From the NCBI GenBank assembly GCA_016844515.1, contig JAERMP010000097.1, positions 1-7,942 on the forward strand: a stretch of 7,942 nt of DNA. Reading direction: 5' to 3'. The notes below the pieces were generated by a model. It was not told the DNA's origin and ran no database searches. It saw only the letters and a program-made list of their open reading frames with translations. A program made the position numbers and the translations under genes. Positions 1 to 4,702 of the stretch are shown here, one piece after another (within the stretch, counting starts at the first letter, position 1; each line of letters opens with the position of its first letter). The stretch is from Thermoleophilia bacterium. GTDB taxonomy: Bacteria > Actinomycetota > Thermoleophilia > Gaiellales > Gaiellaceae.

Positions 1-574
1 CGTACTCGGGTACCTCGGCCCACTCACGCGCCATCTCGGCCGAGACCTCGAGATGGAACTGCACGCCGTACGCACGATCGAAGCGGAACGCCTGGTTCGG
101 GTACGCGGGAGAGCCTGCCAGGCGCACAGCGCCGTGCGGCATGTCGAACGTGTCGCCGTGCCACTGGAGCGTGAGCAGGTCTCGCGGGAGCCCGGCGAAC
201 ACCGGGTCAGTGAGCCCATCCAGTGTGAGCGCGACGGGCAGGATCCCGACCTCGGGTGCCGGGCCGGGATAAACGCGGGCGCCGAGGGAGGCCGCGAGCA
301 GCTGCACGCCGAGGCATACGCCCCATAACGGGACGCCGGCCTGCGCCGCTTCGCCGATCAACCTCTTCTCGCCTGTGAGCCACGGCAGGACGGCGTCGTC
401 GTTCGCCGACATCGGCCCGCCCATGGCCACGATCGCGTCGAACCCGCGCCAGTCAGGGAGAGGGTCACCCTCGTCGAGCTCCACCCGATGGAGCTCCGCG
501 CCGCGATCGCGCAGCACATCCTCGAACACGCCCGGCGGCTCGCAGGCGATGTGCTGGAGGATCAGCGCTTTCAC
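1..574 (-). CDS. Class I glutamine amidotransferase (GMP synthase-like), 3' end missing
   Basis: The reading frame from GTG at 574 runs off the left edge after 191 codons; stand-alone members of this family are about 230-240 residues, so roughly the last fifth is missing. It shows the class I amidotransferase landmarks: an oxyanion-strand AMGGPMS at about 50-56, the nucleophile elbow GVCLG with Cys87, QWHGDTFD at 137-144, and QFHLE with His174 and Glu176 completing the Cys-His-Glu triad. Such domains release ammonia from glutamine. The stand-alone forms often act on unknown acceptors, so the substrate cannot be named. No Shine-Dalgarno sequence precedes the GTG, but a TAGTCT -10 box ends seven bases upstream, so the mRNA is probably leaderless. 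It is divergent from the first RNA unit. It could also be annotated as a GMP synthase N-terminal domain protein, but no synthetase domain can be seen in the window. Confidence 0.88.
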   Translation of the reverse strand, partial: MKALILQHIACEPPGVFEDVLRDRGAELHRVELDEGDPLPDWRGFDAIVAMGGPMSANDDAVLPWLTGEKRLIGEAAQAGVPLWGVCLGVQLLAASLGARVYPGPAPEVGILPVALTLDGLTDPVFAGLPRDLLTLQWHGDTFDMPHGAVRLAGSPAYPNQAFRFDRAYGVQFHLEVSAEMAREWAEVPEY

Positions 575-581
575 TCGGACG

Positions 582-611
582 AGACTAGCGGCCGAGTCTC
601 CGTTGGGCCAA
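582..611 (-). promoter_or_regulatory. Putative promoter of the amidotransferase gene
   Basis: On the minus strand TTGGCC (611-606) and TAGTCT (587-582) are separated by 18 bases. The -10 box lies seven bases before the GTG start, which predicts transcription starting at or next to the start codon. The -35 box abuts the conserved dyad at 612-628, so a factor bound there could affect both directions. Assigned by motif only. Confidence 0.4.
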
Positions 612-628
612 GTGCGCCAACTTCGCAC
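612..628. promoter_or_regulatory. Conserved dyad upstream of RNA unit 1, possible operator
   Basis: GTGCG-CCAACTT-CGCAC is a perfect 5-bp inverted repeat with a 7-base centre. The equivalent in copy 2 (1724-1740) keeps the centre unchanged and keeps pairing potential in the arms. It lies 57 bp upstream of the first base of the tRNA-like gene, counted from its right edge, and outside the expected transcript. A protein-binding site is therefore more likely than an RNA hairpin. The factor is unknown. Confidence 0.4.
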
Positions 629-668
629 TAACCCGGTGACGAGGCCTGCTGAAGCGCTTGCGCCGCTC

Positions 669-674
669 TACCGT
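669..674 (+). promoter_or_regulatory. Putative -10 box of RNA unit 1
   Basis: TACCGT fits the TANNNT pattern. It lies within TCTACCGTGA, which is conserved in both copies, and is followed 11 bases later by the tRNA-like 5' end. The only conserved -35 candidate is a poor CCTGC about 20 bases upstream. Transcription would start around 681-683, leaving almost no leader. Confidence 0.4.
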
Positions 675-685
675 GATAGCGCGGC

Positions 686-771
686 GGAGGGCGAAATCCC
701 GAGGCGGGATGGCCGTCTGAGAAGCGGTCGACCGACGCGAGTCGGTTCCGGTTCGATTCCGGCGCCCTCCG
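686..771 (+). tRNA. tRNA-like gene, Ser/Sec-type 8/4 fold, anticodon GAG (copy 1)
   Basis: The cloverleaf can be drawn fully. Acceptor: 686-693 with 763-770 (8 bp). Linker: AA at 694-695. D-stem: 696-701 with 705-710 (6 bp, 3-base loop). Anticodon stem: 712-716 with 724-728, extendable by 711-729. Loop: 717-723 with T718 and anticodon GAG at 719-721. Variable arm: 731-736 with 741-746 around a GCGA loop. T-stem: 748-751 with 759-762 (4 bp) and T-loop TTCGATT. Discriminator: G771. The acceptor helix can extend three more pairs (683-685 with 772-774 shifted to CGCC 770-773). CCA is not encoded directly after G771, although ACCA follows at 775-778. An 8/4 branch, long D-stem, long variable arm and G73 are Ser/Sec-like and match the 'allo-tRNA' class described for bacteria. 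A normal tRNA-Leu(GAG) has a 7/5 branch and A73. It could insert Ser at CUC/CUU codons or be a purely regulatory tRNA mimic. Confidence 0.75.
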
Positions 772-798
772 CCCACCAGACCTGCTCTACACTCGTAG

Positions 799-814
799 TG
801 CTTCTCAGACGGTC
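799..814 (+). other. Segment complementary to the anticodon arm of tRNA-like copy 1
   Basis: Bases 799-814 can pair with 711-726, which covers the 5' strand of the anticodon stem, the whole loop with the GAG anticodon, and part of the 3' strand. It forms 16 consecutive pairs, two of them G-U (712-813 and 726-799). Formation of this helix would break the anticodon stem and bury the anticodon. The equivalent segment of copy 2 has changed in step with its own anticodon arm. Confidence 0.7.
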
Positions 815-830
815 GCGGGCGTAAGCCCGC
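815..830 (+). other. GTAA-capped hairpin upstream of terminator 1
   Basis: GCGGGC-GTAA-GCCCGC forms a 6-bp stem with a GNRA-type loop immediately after the anticodon-complementary segment, and it is identical in copy 2. Its 3' strand (AAGCCCGC, 823-830) could instead pair with the terminator 3' strand (857-864), so it may compete with terminator folding. Confidence 0.55.
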
Positions 831-840
831 TTCGCCATAC

Positions 841-870
841 GAAGCCCGCCGCCAGGCGGGCTTCGTCTTT
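841..870 (+). terminator. Rho-independent-type terminator of RNA unit 1
   Basis: GAAGCCCGCC (841-850), GCCA and GGCGGGCTTC (855-864) form a perfect 10-bp stem followed by GTCTTT. The T tract is short, as is common in GC-rich genomes. It also faces the end of the decayed minus-strand gene at 892. Confidence 0.65.
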
Positions 871-891
871 CGCGGGGCGCTGCAGTCGCGC

Positions 892-1649
892 TCAGACGAC
901 GGCTTCGAGTGCGTTTCTGAACTCGATGATCGTCTGTCTGAACCACGTTCGGGCTTCGTCGTGACGATCCAGCTGGTCGATCAGCTTTCCCTGCCACGCG
1001 TAACGGCGAAGAATCTTGCAGCGGTGCGTCCCCGGGTTGAACTCAAGCGACCCGAGGACTCTCTCGAGATCGTCCCTCTTGGTTTCGAGCAGCGCTAACA
1101 GCCTCAGGTTTTCCTCCCGGTCGCCAGTGGAGATCTCGAGCACACCTCGGAGCTCTCCGGATCCAATCTCCTCTTGAATCCAAGTCTTCGGGATCGGCGA
1201 CTTGATCGTGAACCAGAGCGACTTCGGATCTGCGCGACCCGCAAGTAGCTCCGGTCGTCGAAGAAGCGGATGTCCTCCCCAGTGTGCTCGTTGAGCCAGT
1301 CGAGGGCGACGCGGTGCTCGTCGCGGAACCCGCGAGCGATCCACACGATCGTCGCCGCGTCGGTTCCGGCCGTATAGGTCAGAAGCTGGCCGAGATGACC
1401 GTGGTCACTCTGCTCGATCTGGTTCTCGACGATCAGCCGCGCCTCGTGCGTGAGATCGCGTCCGATAAGGTCGAGCGAGAAGCCGCCCACCGAGTGCTCT
1501 GCCTCCTCGAGCTGGATCTCGAGGCCGAGTGTGTCGCCAAGGACGTCGGCGTTGTCGAGCAGCCAGGGCGTGAACGAGGTCGCCTCATTGGGCCAGACCG
1601 CTCGGATGTCCAGCCAGTCGACCTTGCCGAGTGCTTCGGGCGTGCTCAC
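892..1649 (-). pseudogene. Decayed DUF4268-family gene, frameshifted and internally shortened
   Basis: From GTG 1649 the first 130 codons read like the N-terminal part of DUF4268 proteins, with DIRAVWPNEA near 14-23, FSLDLIGRD at 57-65, LIVENQ at 72-77, HLGQLLTYTAG at 85-95 and FRDEHRVALDWL at 108-119. After about 1260 this frame becomes meaningless and the family resemblance continues in another minus frame, from about 1245 to the TGA at 892: LWFTIKS, then an NLRLLALLETKRDDLE-type helix and a C-terminal ARTWFRQTII helix. The middle section expected in full-length relatives (about 80-90 residues) is absent, so both a deletion and a frame change are present. Asp60 and the Glu75-x-Gln77 pair resemble a PD-(D/E)xK nuclease core; that is inference. 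ATG 1670 is an alternative start. TATGCT at 1660-1655 is a possible -10 box. The gene is flanked by the two RNA units. A sequencing error could explain the frameshift but not the shortened middle. Confidence 0.65.
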
Positions 1650-1723
1650 CGCGGAGCATAGGCACAGCAAGAGTCCCGGCCGCGTTGTCCCAGTCTTCGA
1701 GGTTGCGCGTGCGCCGGGCGAAC

Positions 1724-1740
1724 GTGTGCCAACTTCGTAC
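1724..1740. promoter_or_regulatory. Conserved dyad upstream of RNA unit 2, possible operator
   Basis: GTGTG-CCAACTT-CGTAC matches the dyad at 612-628 in centre and position. Its arms differ at two bases but can still pair if G-T pairs are allowed. The identical distance to the tRNA-like gene in both units points to a functional site. Confidence 0.4.
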
Positions 1741-1780
1741 CAAGTCTGTGAGCGCGCCTGCCCGAGCGCGGTGGCGCCTC

Positions 1781-1786
1781 TACCGT
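1781..1786 (+). promoter_or_regulatory. Putative -10 box of RNA unit 2
   Basis: TACCGT ends 11 bases before the tRNA-like 5' end, exactly as in copy 1, within the conserved TCTACCGTGA. No good -35 box can be recognised. Confidence 0.4.
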
Positions 1787-1797
1787 GAACGTGCGGC

Positions 1798-1883
1798 GGA
1801 GGGCGAAATCCCGAGGCGGGATGGCTGCGTGAGAAGCAGTCGACCGACGCGAGTCGGTTCCGGTTCGAGTCCGGCGCCCTCCG
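1798..1883 (+). tRNA. tRNA-like gene, Ser/Sec-type 8/4 fold, anticodon GAG (copy 2)
   Basis: It folds as copy 1 does: acceptor 1798-1805 with 1875-1882, D-stem 1808-1813 with 1817-1822, anticodon stem 1824-1828 with 1836-1840 (plus 1823-1841), loop 1829-1835 with T1830 and GAG at 1831-1833, a 6-bp variable arm with GCGA loop, a 4-bp T-stem with loop TTCGAGT, and discriminator G1883. It differs from copy 1 at five positions in the 96-base core. Four of these are in the anticodon arm; one anticodon-stem pair changes from C-G to T-A and a U-G wobble becomes C-G, so the stem is under selection or recently constrained. The fifth is in the T-loop. No CCA directly follows G1883, although CCC-ACCA does. 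Function is as uncertain as for copy 1. Confidence 0.75.
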
Positions 1884-1913
1884 CCCACCACACCTGCTGC
1901 TCTACACTGGGGA

Positions 1914-1929
1914 TGCTTCTCACGCAGTC
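1914..1929 (+). other. Segment complementary to the anticodon arm of tRNA-like copy 2
   Basis: It can pair with 1823-1838 over 16 positions with one G-U (1824-1928). Compared with copy 1, three positions have changed (1926, 1924, 1923), and each change matches the change in the anticodon arm of its own copy. Confidence 0.7.
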
Positions 1930-1945
1930 GCGGGCGTAAGCCCGC
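1930..1945 (+). other. GTAA-capped hairpin upstream of terminator 2
   Basis: GCGGGC-GTAA-GCCCGC, identical to the hairpin at 815-830 and in the same place relative to the complementary segment and terminator. Confidence 0.55.
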
Positions 1946-1955
1946 TTCGCCATAC

Positions 1956-1985
1956 GAAGCCCGCCTGACGGCGGGCTTCGTCTTC
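1956..1985 (+). terminator. Terminator of RNA unit 2, at the convergent end of the glx cluster
   Basis: GAAGCCCGCC (1956-1965), TGAC and GGCGGGCTTC (1970-1979) form a perfect 10-bp stem followed by GTCTTCTTC. The stem equals copy 1 while the loop differs. It may also stop minus-strand transcription arriving from the gene ending at 2011, but there is no T tract on that side. Confidence 0.6.
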
Positions 1986-2010
1986 TTCGAAGAGAGGCGC
2001 CGTGCCGTTC

Positions 2011-2472
2011 TTAGTGTCCTGCGGGTTTCTCCCAGCCCTCGAGGACCGGTGCCTTCCAGTCCGCGCCGACTGTCCGCGAGCCCTCCACCCAGGAGCCGAG
2101 CTCGGGCTGCGGGAACTTGCAGTGGATCTCCTTGAGCTGGATGCCGTAGGAGCCTCCGCTCGTCAGGTGCTTCATCAGCACCTTGCGCGCGATCTCGTCC
2201 TCCCTTCCAGGAGGGATGGTGAAGTAGATCTTGAGGAATGAGTTCGAGTAGCGGTCGAAGACGGCAGGGACACCGTCCTCCTCGAGGAGCGCGATGTCCT
2301 CGAGCCAGTTGATGTCGTCACCAGGCGTCAATGCTTGGAGATCCATGTCGTCGATGAGCGAGATGTCCTCCTGGTATCCGAACCGCTTCCCTGAGAGGAA
2401 CTCGGCATCGAGCGACTTGATCTTCTCGGGCTCGGCATACGCGAGCTCGTGCGAGTGGGTCTGCTCGGTCAT
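2011..2472 (-). CDS. Unrecognised 153-residue protein at the end of the glx cluster
   Basis: I do not recognise a named family. The protein is soluble in appearance, with no signal peptide and no membrane segment. It is acidic in its first half (GDDINWLEDIALLEEDG near 51-67) and richer in aromatic residues and glycine in the second half, with FLKIYFTIPPGR at 79-90, GGSYGIQLKEIHCKF at 106-120 and several Trp residues near the C-terminus. One Cys (118) rules out a classical iron-sulfur motif. The ATG at 2472 overlaps the glxD stop in an ATGA arrangement and is preceded by GGTGGAG, so it is translated together with glxD. The tight coupling suggests an extra subunit, assembly factor or regulator of the GlxBCD enzyme; that is inference. 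TAA ends it at 2011, facing RNA unit 2. Confidence 0.8.
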   Translation of the reverse strand: MTEQTHSHELAYAEPEKIKSLDAEFLSGKRFGYQEDISLIDDMDLQALTPGDDINWLEDIALLEEDGVPAVFDRYSNSFLKIYFTIPPGREDEIARKVLMKHLTSGGSYGIQLKEIHCKFPQPELGSWVEGSRTVGADWKAPVLEGWEKPAGH

Positions 2473-3914
2473 GACTCCACCGTCCGTAGGTCCGCGATCT
2501 GCGCTGTCTGATTCGCTGTGAGCTCCTCCTCCGCCTTGATGGCGAGGAGCCTCTTTACCTCGGCGAGGATCTCTTGCTCGGTCTGGCCGACGGTGTAGTT
2601 CGTTCCGGCGAGCGGCACGCGCGCCATGGCGGAAGCCTCGATCGTGAGCGCGGCGAGGTCCTCGGGCTCGAGCGAGTGAACGTTGGTCTTGCCGCAGGCT
2701 CGGGCGAGCATCTGCAGCTCCATGGTCATCGTCGTCAGGAAGTTGTAGACCCGTAGCGACGCGTCCTCGACGACCAGCCGCTTCCGCAGCTCCGGATCCT
2801 GGGTCGTGATCCCGACCGGGCAGCGGCCCGTGTGGCAGTGGTAGCACTGGCCGGCGGGCACGCCGACGGTCCCCTCGTAGTCGGTAACGCCGGGGATCTC
2901 CTTGTTGCAGTTGAGCGCCATAAGCGCCGAGTGCCCGATCGCGACGGCCGTCGCACCGAGCGCGATCGCCTTCGCCACGTCCGCGCCGTTCCGGATGCCG
3001 CCGGCGACCACGAGGTCGATCTCGTCCACAAGCCCGACATCCTCGAGCGCGCGCCGCGCCTCGGGAATGGCCGCCATGAGCGGGATGCCGGTCTCCTCGG
3101 TCGCGATGTGCGGGCCGGCGCCCGTGCCGCCCTCGGCACCGTCCAGATAGATGATGTCCGGGCCGCACTTCGCGGCCATGCGGACGTCGTCGTAGACGCG
3201 CGCCGCACCGAGCTTGAGCTGGATCGGCACCTGGTAGTCGGTTGCCTCGCGGATCTCCTGCACCTTGAGCGAGAGGTCGTCCGGACCCAGCCAGTCCGGG
3301 TGACGAGCCGGCGAGCGCTGATCGATTCCGGCTGGAAGCGAGCGCATCTCCGCCACCTGCTCGGTCACCTTCTGGCCCATCAGGTGCCCGCCGAGGCCGA
3401 CCTTGCAGCCCTGGCCGATGAAGAACTCGATCCCGTCCGCGAGCATCAGGTGGTGCGGGTTGAACCCGTACCGACTCTGGATCACCTGGTAGTACCACTT
3501 CGTCGAGTAGTCGCGCTCGGGCGGGATCATCCCGCCCTCGCCGGAGCAGGTCGCGGTGCCCGCCATCGAAGCGCCCTTCGCGAGCGCCATCTTTGCCTCG
3601 AGCGAGAGCGCGCCGAACGACATCCCCGTGATGTAGATCGGGATGTCGAGCGCGAGCGGCTTCTTCGCGAAGCGGGCGCCCAGCACCGTCTTCGTCACGC
3701 ACTTCTCGCGGTACCCCTCGATGACGAAGCGCGTGAGCGTGCCGGGGAGGAAGACGAGCTCGTCCCAGTGCGGCATCGGCTTGAAGATCGAGAAGCCGCG
3801 CATCCGGTAGCGGCCGAGCTCGGCCTTGATGTGGATGTCGTTGATGACCTCCGGGGTGAAGATCCGGCTGCGCCCGAGGACGTTCTTCTGAGAAGGGGCG
3901 GTCTCGTCGGCCAT
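2469..3914 (-). CDS. glxD: GlxD / MgsC-like FMN-binding glutamate synthase subunit
   Basis: This 481-residue protein has the glutamate synthase (FMN-binding) barrel. Visible are GMSFGALS at 97-104, GEGG at 125-128, DGAEGGTGAGP at 258-268, the phosphate-binding stretch AGGIRNGADVAKA at 304-316, and C-x2-C-x4-C (Cys357, 360, 365) followed by PVGITTQ, the usual site of a 3Fe-4S cluster in this family. In the family it accepts ammonia or an amine, passed from the amidotransferase subunit, and forms glutamate or, in methylotrophs, N-methylglutamate. I chose ATG 3914 because its A is also the last base of the glxC stop codon; a start at 3977 would extend deep into glxC. It belongs to the minus-strand glx operon. 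Without biochemical data it cannot be assigned as a GlxD-type glutamate synthase or as methylamine-glutamate N-methyltransferase subunit C (N-methylglutamate synthase). Confidence 0.93.
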   Translation of the reverse strand: MADETAPSQKNVLGRSRIFTPEVINDIHIKAELGRYRMRGFSIFKPMPHWDELVFLPGTLTRFVIEGYREKCVTKTVLGARFAKKPLALDIPIYITGMSFGALSLEAKMALAKGASMAGTATCSGEGGMIPPERDYSTKWYYQVIQSRYGFNPHHLMLADGIEFFIGQGCKVGLGGHLMGQKVTEQVAEMRSLPAGIDQRSPARHPDWLGPDDLSLKVQEIREATDYQVPIQLKLGAARVYDDVRMAAKCGPDIIYLDGAEGGTGAGPHIATEETGIPLMAAIPEARRALEDVGLVDEIDLVVAGGIRNGADVAKAIALGATAVAIGHSALMALNCNKEIPGVTDYEGTVGVPAGQCYHCHTGRCPVGITTQDPELRKRLVVEDASLRVYNFLTTMTMELQMLARACGKTNVHSLEPEDLAALTIEASAMARVPLAGTNYTVGQTEQEILAEVKRLLAIKAEEELTANQTAQIADLRTVES

Positions 3915-4702
3915 CACAGGACCAGCTTTCTCTCCGAGGGCTCGAGCATGTCGTAGTTGTAGAGCACCTTTCCGCACACGAACTTCTGGAACTCGGGCGG
4001 CGAGCCGAGACCGTAGATCCGGAACTTGCGCTCGATCAGCTCGGTATCACCGTCCGTCCACTCACCCGGGACGCAGTCGATCCCGAGCGATTTGACCTTG
4101 CCCGCGACGTAGATCGTCCCGTCGTACATCGAGTCGCCCAGCCCGGGCCCGACGTCGCCGCCGATGATGATCCGGCCGCGCTGCAGCATGAACCCGGTCA
4201 TCGAGCCGGCGGAGCCGAGCGTGATGATCGTGCCGCCCTTCTGGTCGACGCCGCTGCGGGCGCCGACGCGGCCCTTCACCACGAGATCGCCTCCGCGAAG
4301 CGCAGCGCCCGTGAGCGAGCCCGCGTTCCCGTCGACGACGACGACTCCGGACATCATGTTCTCGCAGGCCGACCAACCGACGCGGCCGGTGATGTGGATC
4401 TCGGGCCCGTCGATCAGGCCGCAGCCGAAGTAGCCGAGGCTGCCGTTGAAAGTGATCTTGCAGCGCGTGAGGATCCCGACTCCCAGCGAGTGCTTCGAGC
4501 CGGGGTTGTCGATCTCGATCTCCTTCACGCCCAGTTCGTACAGAAGCCAGCGCAGCTCGAGGTTGATCGCGCGCGTGGTCAGCTCCTTCGCGTCGAACCG
4601 TGCGCGCGTGCCGTCGATCACGGAGATCTTCGGGATGTCCGCAAATGGCTCGGCTAGACCGCGCGCGTCGTACGTGATCTTCCTCTCGCCTACCGCTGCC
4701 AC
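3914..4702 (-). CDS. glxC: GlxC / MgsB-like GXGXG subunit
   Basis: The 262-residue product is the free-standing version of the C-terminal beta-helix domain of large glutamate synthases. Its second half is a run of short strand-turn repeats with GXG-type glycines: FNGSLGYFGCG at 85-95, ITGRVGWSACENM at 104-116, VKGRVGARSG at 142-151, TLGSAGSMTG at 161-170 and IGGDVGPGLGDSMYDG at 180-195. In the family it links the amidotransferase and FMN subunits structurally and is not itself catalytic. GTG 4702 is favoured: AGAGG lies seven bases upstream, and the start overlaps the end of glxB by 13 bases. It ends in TGATG shared with glxD. An equal name is N-methylglutamate synthase subunit B; the sequence alone does not decide. 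Confidence 0.9.
   Translation of the reverse strand: MAAVGERKITYDARGLAEPFADIPKISVIDGTRARFDAKELTTRAINLELRWLLYELGVKEIEIDNPGSKHSLGVGILTRCKITFNGSLGYFGCGLIDGPEIHITGRVGWSACENMMSGVVVVDGNAGSLTGAALRGGDLVVKGRVGARSGVDQKGGTIITLGSAGSMTGFMLQRGRIIIGGDVGPGLGDSMYDGTIYVAGKVKSLGIDCVPGEWTDGDTELIERKFRIYGLGSPPEFQKFVCGKVLYNYDMLEPSERKLVL

Larger units (their letters stand above)
612..870 (+). repeat. RNA unit copy 1 (direct repeat with 1724-1985)
   Basis: This is the first of two similar units in direct orientation. Parts in order: a 17-bp dyad (612-628), a -10-like TACCGT (669-674), a tRNA-like gene (686-771), a segment complementary to the anticodon arm (799-814), a GTAA-capped hairpin (815-830) and a terminator (841-870). 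The likely transcript starts near 681-683 and ends near 870, giving about 190 nt. The dyad and the tRNA-like part sit at the same spacing in both copies (offset 1112). Conservation is very high across the tRNA-like region and lower between the dyad and the -10 box. It fills the gap between the amidotransferase gene and the decayed gene. No protein-coding frame is credible here. Confidence 0.75.
1724..1985 (+). repeat. RNA unit copy 2 (direct repeat with 612-870)
   Basis: This is the second unit, with the same parts in the same order: dyad (1724-1740), -10-like TACCGT (1781-1786), tRNA-like gene (1798-1883), anticodon-complementary segment (1914-1929), GTAA hairpin (1930-1945) and terminator (1956-1985). 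A 3-base insertion lies between the tRNA-like part and the complementary segment. It occupies the space between the decayed gene and the convergent end of the glx cluster. The stretch at 1650-1723 shows nothing beyond a possible -10 box for the decayed gene. Confidence 0.75.

Noticed and set aside
686..771. Ordinary tRNA-Leu(GAG)
   Set aside because: Anticodon GAG fits, but the 4-bp T-stem with 747-763 unpaired, the 3-base D-loop and discriminator G do not fit a 7/5 Leu tRNA.
686..771. Selenocysteine tRNA
   Set aside because: The architecture resembles tRNA-Sec, but the anticodon is GAG in both copies, not TCA, and no shifted loop gives T33 before TCA.
771..778. Encoded CCA tail at 776-778
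   Set aside because: Using this CCA would make 775 the discriminator and leave 774-682 as an unpaired C-C; the 8-bp acceptor with G771 is a better fold, so CCA is probably added after transcription.
799..814. Complementary segment as chance GC-rich similarity
   Set aside because: A 16-position match in each of two copies, with three coordinated changes including one at an unpaired loop base, is not expected by chance.
1284..1788. Plus-strand frames of 112-125 codons across the decayed gene
   Set aside because: They mirror the DUF4268 coding strand and share no family features.
612..1985. CRISPR array or retron
   Set aside because: There are only two long repeats, no regular spacers, and no cas or reverse transcriptase gene in the window.
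2473..3702. Long minus-strand frame upstream of the 153-residue protein, in frame with it
   Set aside because: The stretch before ATG 2472 is the Arg/Gly-rich shadow of glxD in another frame; only the part after 2472 looks like protein.
2832..3956. 374-codon open frame on the plus strand
   Set aside because: It is antisense to glxD, with low-complexity Arg/Ala/Val/Leu composition typical of GC-rich shadow frames.
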